A stretch of DNA of 64,000 nt from Xiphydria camelus. Lineage: Eukaryota; Arthropoda; Insecta; Hymenoptera; Xiphydriidae. The stretch covers positions 18,888,278 to 18,952,277 of the forward strand of contig OY783194.1 in assembly GCA_963678675.1 (NCBI GenBank), written 5' to 3'. The position numbers were made by a program, and so were the translations under genes. Positions 33,701 through 45,700 of the stretch are shown here, one piece after another (the first letter of the stretch is position 1; every line of letters begins with the position of its first letter). The notes beneath the pieces were generated by a model, which was given only the letters and a program-made list of their open reading frames with translations, made no database searches and had not been told where the DNA came from.

Positions 33701-36700
33701 AGATTGCTTGATCCACTTTGCAGTTGATAGATACTAATTTAACAGTTTCAATTCCGCATTAAAACAAAAATAACACTTTGTGGGTTAGTCCATTATTGCG
33801 CTTATAGCCTCAAATATGGGTAAAAAATAGAGATAGTATGAAACATTAAATTATAATATTATAATGAATTTCTTCAAATGGAATAATAGTATCTTATGTC
33901 ATTAGGCGGTAATCCGAGGTTTTTTCAGACTGTGTTTAATTAGGTCGTAACACGAGGTATGGTGAGGGTACGACGCTCGCCTTCGGCACCATGCCTCGTG
34001 CTACGACTTAAACACAGTTTTAAAGATCCGAGGATTTCAGCCGAATGACATATCGTCAGTGTCATGACAATATGTCGTATGTCGAAAACTGTCACTTTTC
34101 AGGAGAGACAAAAAGCCGTATGAATTGTACTACGTTAAATTGTTAAACGTTAGTATTCCTGATATGTCGTGCACGTTCGAAGGAAATTTGCTAGTTAACC
34201 AATGCGCAGCGAGATAATCTATTAGCGCGCGAATATCATTTTGAGTAAATTCGGAGATACGACATATTGTCATGACACTGACGATATACTATTTTTTTCT
34301 CACGAATGCCCATTTCTCAAAACAAAACAAACAGAAGTATACACGGCTCATTTCACGTTGCGTTTATCAGTATGGAAAAAGGACCCACTTCGGACTAAGC
34401 AATCTTTTGACAGCCTGCGGACTCCCGGTCGGTGTCACGCGGGAAAAACGCCATCTAACGATCTAAAAATAGGCTGTAAAAGACCTCGAAATGGGCATGA
34501 GTGAGGAAATAGCTTTTTACTTTCAGACATTGTTAAGAATATTAACAGAAGCTTACTGGTGCTCGAGATAATAGTATTTTATGTCATAAGGCGGTAATCC
34601 GAGGCTTTTCCAGGCTGTGTTTAAGTCGTAGCACGAGGGACGGTGGGGGGACGGGGCTCGCCGAAGGCGAGCCCCTTCTCCTCATCATACCTCGTGCTAC
34701 GACATGAACGGAGTCTGAAAAATCCGAGGATTAAAGTCGAATGACATATACTATTTTTCCTCACGAATGCCCATTTACGAAGAGTGGTGGGATGAGGAGG
34801 AGGAGGGGGTTGGGGGGGGGGGGCATTGAAAAAATAGCAAAAATCTAAAGCAATTTTATAAACTCAGCCTCACCTCACGAGCTTCATTGAGGACATCCCT
34901 CAACTCGATGTCACTCGTCACTCGATGTCAAAGTACAGTTTAGCTCTTGTTTCACGATATTTTGAAATTCGTCGCCTTCTTCATCGTGGTTCGGGATAAT
35001 GACGCTTTTTCTCTCCATCTTTTTATTTTACACTTATAGGTTCGGTATATTCTCGTGCGTCCTTCTGTCGACTCGAATGAATCGATTCGATACGATTAAT
35101 TTCACGTTGCGATCGTCAATTTGAAAAAGACCTACTTCGGACTAAGCAATCGCGCCAATCAGAGTCCAACAGTGTCAGCTGACGAAGTGAGAAGCTATAC
35201 TCTGCTCATGTCACGTTCCGTTCGTCAATTTGAAAAGAGGACCCACTAAGTATTCGCGTCAGTCCGAGTAAAGTGTTTTTAATAGTCTACGGTCTCCCAG
35301 TCGGTGTCACGCGGGAAAAACGCCATCTTACGGTCTAAAAGTAGACTGGAAAAGGCCTCGAAATGGGCATGAGTGAGGAAAAAGTATTTCTCTTATACTT
35401 GCAAGGTAGTGGAGACCAATTATCACAGCCCAACAAAATAAAATTTTTGTTTTGGTGCCAAAAAACTGAGGCCTGATTTTGAATATATTTGATGCGCTGA
35501 TTCCAAAAGTACTTGGCTTTTTTCCATAACAGCTCTAGTTTTTGAGATACAGGCTAATAATTGATTTTCGTTTTGATAAAAGGCACAAATAATAATAATT
35601 GCAGCTTCACAGGCCTAAATTGAAAAGTATACCTACCTAACATTAATTAGGTAGACAGAGTTCTTGGTGTTGTTCTCCGTGACCGTACATTTTAGGCCTT
35701 TCACATACCGACCTAGCCCCCACCACGAACTAACCCGCCCCTATTACGTCGTGCCGAATAGCCATATGTACCAGGTTCGCTCGTTCCTGTAAATATTCGT
35801 ACAAGGATCTGCTGCCCTTTTTCACTTAGGAAAATAACCTTGTATTCTGTAATGATATAAGAAGACCCTTAGAAAAAATAAGTTTATCAAAATACACACC
35901 AGACGAATGGCGTCTTTTTATTGATAGCTCTAAACGAAGTTTGAAATGTGTTCTTTTGCACAATGGTAATAAATATGGCGCAATACCCATTGGTCATTCT
36001 ACCACTTTGAAAGAGCAATACGAGACAATATCACTAGTCCTGAAAAAACTTAAGTTTGAAGAACATCAGTGGGTGATTTGTGTCGATTTAAAAATGGTAC
36101 TTGCTCCTTGGACAGCAAAGTGGATACACGAAATATCCTTGTTTTTTATGTCTTTGGGACAGCACAGATAAAGAGCAGCACTGGGTTAACAAAAATTGGC
36201 CCCTAAGAAACGTCATGATTCAAGGACAACAAAATGTAATTAACGAACCTCTGGTTGCGAGAGATAAAATCATATTTCCACCTTTGCATTTGAAGTTGGG
36301 ACTTATGAAACAATTTGTGAAGGCACTAAATCGAGATGGACCTTGTTTTCGGTTCTTAACACGTAAATTTCCTGGACTTAGCACAGAAAAATTGAAAGCA
36401 GGCATAGGGTAAACTGGGTACGGTTGAAACAATTTAGCATATATCGTTAATAGAGCATCGTCATTAATAAACCAATCGATGATCGAGATATGTTAAATAA
36501 AAGAGCGTATTTCTATCTACTAATAAGAAGTACCATTTGAGTAAGCCCGGTGTTTTATTTGTAATATAATATCAAATTAAGAAAATATCTGATTCGTTTC
36601 AACCGTCCCCATACCAGGGGCGCACTGTGGGGTATTTGGCCCGAAAAGCTGGCCATTAATAGAAAAATGAAATTCAACCTTTAGACCCAACCGATAGCAC

Positions 36701-39700
36701 GAATTATTTGTATATTCCTGCCTGCATTCATAACGGGATAATATGGTTGCTGCGTTCGTCGTAATGCACATTGCGCCAGTCGAAACTTGTTCGTTCTACT
36801 GATTGCTCGTGTATCACTGTGCTACTGTGAAATTACTGCTGCTTTCATCAATAGATAGATAGAAATATCTCCTGGCAATTTGAAACTTCATTTAAACTTA
36901 TGTTAATATGAAAGAGATACCTACAGGTAAGGACAACTTATTGTAATAATTATCATTAATATAAGTGTTACGTTTTAGTTATAAGAATATTAAGTTTTCA
37001 GTCCATTAATGGAAAATATTTCTACTTGTCATAGAATGTTTGAAAACTTTTAGTACGTTATCGAACCTTATCAAGTATTGAAACTTTGTTTTTATTGTAA
37101 TTGAAACATTCCTTTAAAAGTTCCAATCATCAAATTTTGCGAATTTTTACGAATTTAGCTGTAAACAATTTTTTCTCAAGTACTCGAAATTATGAGTTTT
37201 TGAAATTAGACTTTTCTCATTATGATATTTTTATTTTATCTCTCAGGATCGAGTACAATAGTATGGGAGGTGAAAAGAATGCATTTAGTAGATATTCTAC
37301 AGCGATCTAATGCTACAAAATTAAATGACCAGTTCATCTACCTGCAAGACTTCGTCAAGAATCAGACACATTGCCCGGATACGCAGCTTGCAACTTTGAA
37401 AGCCAAATTAGCTCATTTTAAAAATGAATATAAGAATAAATGGTTTAAAGCAAGTCGGAATAGGGACCACTTTAACCTAAAAAACAAGAGTTGGCTAGAA
37501 AGCGCCCTCCAATTTGACAGTTACAAAAACCTTACACCTACGATACGTGGTCGCCCTAAGACAAGTTTTAAAAAAAGTTCTGACCGTACAAAGCGCAGGA
37601 GGACAGCGACATTGAGAGGAGATGTTGAAGTCGAACAACTTGCCTATGCTACTCAAATGAGCCTTCGAGCTGCAGGACAAGCGCAAGCTGCAAGTGTGGT
37701 CAAAGATGTGATCTTTACATCGCCTGAACGAACTTCAAAATATAAAAAGGATTATTTAGACTCTAGGAAAAAACAAGTTCACCAACAGATATCTGCTGAC
37801 GAAGCATTGTCTATGATAGTGGATGCCAAACTAACAAGGCATCAATATAACATTGTTCGTTCAAAAGACAAAGGAAAATATCCGTGCTATTCATATATAC
37901 AAAATGCAAAAAAGAAATGCTACCCGGACCAGAATTCTATTCAAGTGACTTCTACTACTGCTCAAGTAAATTTGCAAGCCCTTCTAGATCATACGACTGC
38001 CCGTCTTTTGGAAGTTCAGGAAGATGTTATTAATACAATAGATGCTCAAACTATTGGCAACCTGAAGTTGATATCAAAATGGGGAGTAGATGGCTCATCT
38101 GCAAATGAGTACAAACAAAAGTTTGATTCGCAAGAAGACAGTGATGCAGCTGTATTTATGACTTCTTTGGTACCAATACAATTAGTAAACGAGAATAAAA
38201 ATATAGTAGTTTGGCAGAATCCCCGCCCGTCTTCAACCCGTTATTGCAGGCTAGTAAGGTTTTGTTTTCAGCGCGAGACAACTGACATTACTGTGGAAGA
38301 AAAATAACGGGTTGAAGAAGAAATAAGGACACTCTCCATCCAACAATAGTTGAAATAAACGGGTGGCATGGACAGTACGTGGTTCATCATACTCTACTTT
38401 TTACAATGATCGATGGAAAGGTGTGTAATGCTATTACGGAAACAAGCTTTACACAGAGGTGCTATGTTTGCAATTTGACGTCTAAGGAGTTCAACAACCT
38501 GGAAAAAGTGATGTCTACGCCTGTCGATAAAACTGACAATAAGTTAGAATTTGGCCTTTCAATTTTGCACGGATGGATTAGGTTCATGGAGTGTTTAATA
38601 CATGTGAGCTATAAGCTGTCCTTAAAAAAGTGGCAAGCAAGGGGACCAGAAGAGAAAAATATAATCGCTGAAAAGAAAAAGTTCATTCAAGAAAAATTTA
38701 AAACTGAACTCGGCTTATTAATTGATCAACCTAAACAATCATTTGGAAACAGCAACGATGGCAATACGGCCAGGCGTTTTTTTGAAAATCCGCATACTTC
38801 ATCATCTATAACAGGCATAGACGAGGAAATCATCATAAGATTTCATCGAATTCTACAAACTATCGCAAGTGGATACGAAATTGATGTAGACAAGTTTAAA
38901 ATGTACTGTTTGGAAACGGCTAGAAAGTACGTGGATAAATATGGTTGGTATCCTATGTCTCCAACTGTCCATAAAATTTTAATTCATGGACCAATTATTA
39001 TTTCTAAAGCTCTGCTACCAATTGGGCAGTTGAGTGAAGAAGCACAGGAAGCCCGCAATAAAGATTTTAGGACTTACAGAAAGGGATATTCCAGAAAAAA
39101 AGTCAAGAAAAACTACAAATAAAGATGTCTTTAACAACCTGCTAATTTCTTCGGATCCATGTATAACTAGCTTGCGTCAACTGCCAAAAAAAAAACTGTC
39201 AAAATTCCCAAAAGAAGTTATAGCAATGTTAAAGCCTTGTCATTATAAACAAGATGGAGATTCGACTGAAAGCGATTCTTCAGTAGACTTTGTCGACTCT
39301 GATAGTAATTCGGATTGCAATTAAGTGATTACATAATGATTTAATAAAAAGTTAATCTAATATAGATATTTTATGTCAATCCTATTTAAATACTTTATTT
39401 ACGACATATATTTACAGTTATAATTAAACATATTCATTATATTAAAGAAATAATCGCAGTAAAATTAAATACCATAACATATTCAAATTATTAGGAGTTC
39501 AAACCCCTAATTATTATAAATTGGTTTCAGGGGGTATTACTTTGCAAATAAGTCCCAAATAGCCTTTAGTAATCATTTTTTGTCATTTTATATCGCTTTC
39601 ATGTTGAAAAAGTTGAAAAATAATTTTGGCCAGGTTTTCGGGTCAAATACCCCACTGTGGGGCGGTTGAAACAGCGATTGGGGTCAGTTGAAACGCAAAT

Positions 39701-42700
39701 AATACACAATATAATATTGGTATAATATGTTTTATTTATTATTAATTGTCATTTTAAGAGTAATTATGGCACCGTTTAACAATATAAATTAATCATCGTT
39801 ATTTAAAGACACAACTTAACAATATTTAACTCGTCAGCACTCGCGCCAGAGATCATGATTTTAAAAAAGTTAATGAACCTTAACTAAATTCGGTATAGGG
39901 GTTTTTTTGGGTCGCTGATCATGAATTTGAAGTCTGATTTCAAAAATTCAAGATGGCGGACGAGAATTTCGAAAATCGACGGATTCGTGCCAAATTTGGT
40001 ATAGGGGGTTTTTTGGGTCGCTGATTACGAATATGGTTATATTTATAAAAATTCAAAATTTTCGAAAATCTCGTCCGCCATATTGGATCCATCTTGAATT
40101 TTTGAAATTTGACTTCAGATTTGTTATCAGCGACCCAAAAACACCCCTATACCAAATTTGGCATGAATTCGTCGATTTTCAAAAATCTCGTCCGCCATAT
40201 TGGATCCGCCATCTTGAATTTTTGAAATTCGACTTCAGATTCGTGATCAGCGGCCCAAAAAACCACCTATACTGAATCTGATTTAAGTCCATTAACTTTT
40301 TGAAAATCATGATCTCTGGCTGGTTTTTTGAGATAAAAAAAATGTGATGTGATAGATAAATTTTGGCACCGGATTCGTGATCAGGAGGCAAAATTACTAC
40401 GGATAACATATATCGCATCAAATGTATACCCCACTTTTTTGTTGTGTGACTGTGTTGTTTTGCCAGAACAAAAACAGTAGGTAATAAAGTTTTTAGTAAT
40501 TGATATCTACTGATAGGGAGAGCAATTATCTATAAAATGATACCAAGTTCATGTGGTGTAACTGCGTTGTTTGTACTAAAAAGGGATCCAAACAGGGGTC
40601 CAATCCACAAGGGATCCGACATGATATTGTTTCAACCGTACCCAACCCCTCATTATGTACAAAACAATTTATAGTAATGGTGACAATAATTTCACACTAA
40701 AACTAATCACTCTGCCATATTCTACAAGCTTCATTTCAAACACAAAAAAACACTCAATACTCTCGCTTTAATAAAAGCCTTAATAATTGAAAAAATCTTC
40801 GAACAGAATATTTACTTTTACTTCTTCAAACACAATAGGGCCTCCTATAAACAATTGCAGCACGCTGTGACACGCAATACTGAAATTCGTGTTCGGCCTT
40901 GTTGTCCACTTCGTTCGTCTCTTGTACCCCTCACCCTACCCCACAGGGTTCGAAAATATTCACTCTCTCTGTTTCAACCGTCCTTTGTTTCAACCGTACC
41001 CAGTCTACCCTATTTGATGGTCCTCAGATAAGAAAACTCATAAACGAGCCTCAATTTATCGAATCAATGAACGAGATTGAATCTAATGCTTGGGGCTCGT
41101 TTGTTGAAGTCGTACAACATTTTCTTGGCAACCGTAAAGCAGAGAATTACATTGAATTAGTGGAAGATATGCTGTCTAACTTTCATATTCTCGGTTGTAA
41201 CATGAGCATAAAAGTTCACTATCTCCACAACCACTTAGATCGATTCCCACACAACCTAGGTGATTATAGTGAAGAACAGGGAGAAAGATTTCATCAGGAC
41301 ATTAAGACGATGGAAGAACGGTATCAGGGAAGATGGGATACCCACATGATGGCCGACTACTGTTGGAGTCTGCAGCGAGAATGTCCTACTAAACACTATG
41401 TTAGAAAGTCTTACAAACGAAAATTTTTAAGTGATACACCTTAAATGTATATTTATCTACTTTATAATTAAATACTTTACTTTGTATTCTTTGTTTTTTT
41501 AATGAGCCATTGTATCAAATACTAATTTGTATAGATTGCAATACATGTAAGTTAAAAAAACAAATGATTTTATCCCAAAGAAGCCAATATAGCGTATCTA
41601 AAAAACTAGATCTGATAGACTAAGTCTGATAGTTTTTTTGAATTCTACACCCAAAAATTACTTAAAAACTGTTGAAAAACAGCAGGCACCAAAAAGTGTG
41701 TTGGGCTGTGATTACACAGGCACACAAAAAAAAAAGGTCTTGTTCCCAGAACCAGACCAGCATATCTTTATGTCGCTGAATCCGAATCCGGTGTCCGTTT
41801 GTCTCCATCACGTCACATTTTTTTTTAATCTCAAAAAACCATCGATAAATCATGATTTTTAAAAAGTTAATGGACTTAAACCAAATTCGCTATAAGGGGT
41901 TTTTTGGGTCGCTGATCACGAATCTGAAATCGGATTTCAAAAATTCAAGATGGCGGATCCAATATGGCGGACGAGTTTTTTGAAAATAGACGGATTCATG
42001 CCGAATTTCAAAAATCTCGTCCGCCATATTGGATCCATTTTGCATTTTTGAAATCCTATTTTAGATTCGTGATCAGCGACCCAAAAAACCCCTATAGCGA
42101 ATTTGGTTTAAGTCCATTAACTTTTTGAAAATCATGATCTATTGATGGTTTTTTGAGATTAAAAAAAAAGTGACGTGATGGAGACAAACGGACACCGGAT
42201 TCGGATTCAGCGACCCCAAAAACATAAAGATATACTGGTCTGGTTCCGGGAACAAGGCCTTTTTTTTTTGTGTGCCTGTGTTATTTTCCCCGTAGCGAAT
42301 TTTGTACTCGATAGTACCATCAAATCTATATTTGAGCGCCCTCAAGTCTGTTACTGTGTTGTCTCCAACTTTATAACCTGGCCTTATGGAATTTACAAAT
42401 TTAACATTTTCAAAATTTTTAAAAAATTCGAAATGGAGATGCTGAACATTGTATGGACATGGTTGTTTCCTAGCTGTTTCTATCAAAGTAACATAATCTG
42501 CAGGAACGTTTACCTCCCGATTCCTAATTTTCCTTTCAATTACAGAATGCATTGCGTCGAATTCCATCTGCGTGTGGCCTAGGATGGGCCAAAAAAAACT
42601 TTTTTTTTAAAATTACTATGAAAACATTGTTGAGGATGACGAAAAAGAAATTCTGCTGAAGTTTCAGCTCTTAATATTAGTATTAACAATTGCCTCATCG

Positions 42701-45700
42701 CAATTTTCTTTTTCCTGTTTAAATAACATGGGAAAATTTTTGTTTGAACTTTCAATTTTTATAACTTGTTAACGGATTAGCGCATTCGAATGATCAAAAC
42801 GTATTCTTGTAGGAAATCGGACGACCTACAAAAAAGGTATCTTATGAATTTTTGATAAATTTATCAGTTCGGAAGTTATTTGAGGTCAAAGTTGAACTGG
42901 TGGTCAATTTCACGGTTTTTTTTTCATTTTTGATACGAAATAATTTTTCAACCTCTTTTTATTTCAGTTGTTTAAAATTTTTCTTTAATTATTTCCAAAT
43001 ATTCAAAGTTCAATAATTTCCCCAGAGTAATTATTATCAGAATTCATTATAATTCTGTTTTCTGCAAGCCATTTTTAGAAATGAATAATAATCCTCTATG
43101 ATTTTTCATGGACGCAACATTTGTTAGTCAAAAATAAAAAATAAGATTAATTAAAATTTAATTTTTATGCGATTTAAAAAGTTAATTTTTTTCATTGATT
43201 TACTTTTCATGAAAAAGATAAATTTAAAACTTTTTTTCAGAATAACAAAATCTTGATTTTACATGAGTACATGATTATATGCAGTGAAAATTGTTCATTC
43301 TTATAATGATATGATCGATACGAATCGATTAAAATACAGATTTTATGAACTGTTGTAGATTAAAAACATAATTTGTATCAATTAACTGGGAATTTCGAGA
43401 AAACTTCAATGTTTCATGAAAAGACATAGCATGTGTTCCAAGAACAGAAAGATTTAGTTTATTTTTGAACAATTAATTCGTGTCAAAAATGAAAAAAACC
43501 GTGAAATTGACCACCAGTACAACTTTGACCTCGAATAACTTCCCAACCAGTAGACCTATCAAAAAATCATAAGATACCTTTTTTGTAGGTCGTCCGATTT
43601 CCTATGAGAATACGTTTTGAATACGCTGATCCGTTAACAAGTTATAAAAATCGAAAGTTAAAAAAAAATTCCCCATGTTATTTAAATGGGAAAAAGAAAA
43701 TTGCGATGAGGCAGTTGTTAATATTAATATTAAGAGCTGAAACTTCAGCAGAATTTCTTTCTCGTAATCCTCAACAATGTTTTCATAGTAATTTAAAAAA
43801 AAAATTTTTTTTGCCCACCCTTATGTGGCCTTTCTCGAGGTATTTTTGAAAAGTAGAAACATTGTATTCCATGCATATGTTCAAAAGAGCATTTGATAGG
43901 GTAACATTCCGATTTTGGGCATTGCAGCCATCACTGTATAAAATTATGACACGATCTTCGTTAATTGATGGGATTACATGCTTAACCAAAAAATTGCAAA
44001 TAATTGTGCTGAAACAGTTTGCATTAAGTTCACCATCAGCTTCGTTCCATAAAAAACAGAACCTGTCCTTGGAGTGTAAATCGAATACTGTAAAATTGTG
44101 AACAATAGTTTGGTTCTATAATAAAATGCTGACATGTTTGATTTAGGACATAATAATACTGACTGAAGATCCATAATAAACACCCTGCCGGTAGATTCTT
44201 TATCAGTTTTTTTTTTCTGTGTGAGCTTTTTCCTTCTTTGGTACTTATATGGGTTTGGTATACTTCTTCAGATATATTATATTTGTGTGATACCCAACGC
44301 AGACATCGAACTCATCCTTTTTGGGCGAAAATAAAGTTAAATTCATGTCATCAAACATAAAAGAAAATGATGAAAAACAGAGAGCTGTTTCGTCTTTTTC
44401 TATGCACCAGCTGATTTTATAGAGATCTTAAACCTCGGTTTTTTATTTGAAGTTGGGTTCTAAATACACTTTTTTGCTCGATTGTCTACAATAATGCGAT
44501 TCTAGCTTGGGTAGTGCATCAAAGAAAGCTTTCATATTGTTTTTCATAGAAAGAAATTGTTGAGATCTTCGGAAAGCGCCTTCTTTTTGACCACGCTTTA
44601 CAATATTTTCTTGATTCTCTTGCTCCGGACTTTTGCTTACATTTTTGGCTTCTCCTAATTCTTCAGAAATCCAAGAAGAGATTGTCCTGAGTGGAAGTCC
44701 TAATGTGTTTGCAAACATGGATTGGCACACTCGTATCTTTTTGAAATCTTTATCAAGAAAATATATGTAGCTGCAACATCTTCTACTACTTGTTTCGTCT
44801 TTTCTATTTCTAGCTCTCTTCACAACTTCTTTCTCAACCCTGGCAATAACGTAAATATTTTTTTCACTCCATGTTACTAGCCCAGAAACGTTTAAATATT
44901 GCTTTTCTTTCCTTATCGTCAAGAGAGAATAGCACATAATTTTCCCTTCAGTCTTTTTCTTGTGACATCGACACCTTTCTTTCATAGTTTTTGTTTTTTT
45001 TTACTGTAAACTTATTCTGCTTTCTGCCTGAATACTCTACATCAATTTCTCGTTTTCTTTTATTGCAGTTTTGCTCCCATTCCGAAGGTTGAACGAATCT
45101 CCATTTTTTCCTTTTTCTTCCATTCTCTGACATGTTCTCCTCAGTTTCTAATGTTTCCAAATTTTTGAATTCTTCATTTTGATCTTCCTCTTCTCTTCTT
45201 GCCTCATCTAATTCTTTTGTTTTGTCTTCATCATTAATTTCTTTTTCTTCACTCATGCCCATTTCGAGGCATTTTTCAGTCTATGTTTAGACCGTAAGAT
45301 GGCCTTTTTCCCGCGTGACACCGACCGGGAGTCCGCAGGCTGTAAAAAGCACGTTCTCAGACTGGCGCGATTGCTTAGTCCGAAGTGGGTCCTTTTTTCA
45401 AACTAATGAATACAACGTGAAATGAGCCGTGTATACTTCTGTTTGTTTTGTTTTGGGAAATAGGCATTCGTGAGAAAAAATAGTATGTCATTTGGCTGAA
45501 ATCCTCGGACTGTTCAGACTGTGTGTCGCCGAAGGCGAGCCTCGTCCCCCCACCATGCCTCGTGTTACGACCTAATTAAACACAATCTGAAAAAACCTCG
45601 GATTTCCGGCTAATGATATAAGATACTATTTCCGCATAGCTTGGAAACTCTTGGAACTCATTTTCGTTACCTTTATTTTTTAGTTTCGGTATGGCTTATT

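Larger units (their letters stand above)
36407..41010 (+). mobile_element. pogo-like element (TA duplication) containing a Transib element
   Basis: The ends GGGTAAACTGGGTACGGTTG and the complement ending CAGTCTACCC (41010) are flanked by TA (36405-36406, 41011-41012). The borders are confirmed by the host coding frame. GTTTCAACCGT words recur near both ends. Its own sequence (36407-36617, 39665-41010) has no transposase. It also holds a foldback repeat at 39846-40455. Confidence 0.8.
35796..41444 (+). pseudogene. Unclassified repeat-borne gene (conserved arthropod family), split by a pogo-like insertion
   Basis: Coding segments are 35796-36404 and 41013-41444. Removing the insertion rejoins KLKAGI to FDGPQIR exactly. 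Conserved words are LVFCNDI, EWRLFIDSSKRSLK, VLLHNGN, WVICVDLKM, LLGQQSGYTKYPCFLCLW, PPLHLKLGLMKQF, HYLHNHLDRFP and YSEEQGERFHQDI. I recall this family as multi-copy in arthropods and cnidarians; its function is not known to me. Asp (ICVDLK) and Glu (EEQGERFH) with CFLC and His motifs would suit an RNase H-like transposase, but that is inference. Damage: an in-frame TAG near 35828 and a frameshift near 36100. Confidence 0.65.
41645..45262 (-). pseudogene. Unclassified DDE-like transposase gene, twice interrupted
   Basis: Minus-strand segments, from ATG 45262: an acidic then basic N-terminus (SEEKEINDEDKTKELDEARREEE, GRKRKKWRF); FKKIRVCQSMFANTLGLPLRTISSWI; LPKLESHYCRQSSKKVYLEP; FIMDLQSVLLCPK; RVIILYSDGCNAQNRN; then, across an insertion, YLEKGHTQMEFDAMHSVIERKI; then PADYVTLIETARKQ; and, across a second insertion, IRYGENNHSPTHFLV and TAG at 41645. 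I recognise ESHYCR, YSDxC..QN+N and GHT.ME.D..HS.IE as a recurrent insect repeat family. An Asp-Asp-Glu triad is plausible, but I cannot name the superfamily. Damage: frameshifts near 45000 (A-run) and 44110, plus insertions 42580-43822 and 41715-42280. Confidence 0.6.

Noticed and set aside
40033..40421. Open frames with repeated SRPPYWI..LEFLKFDFRFVIS
   Set aside because: They are translations of the foldback repeat with GTCGCTGATCACGAAT units, not a gene.
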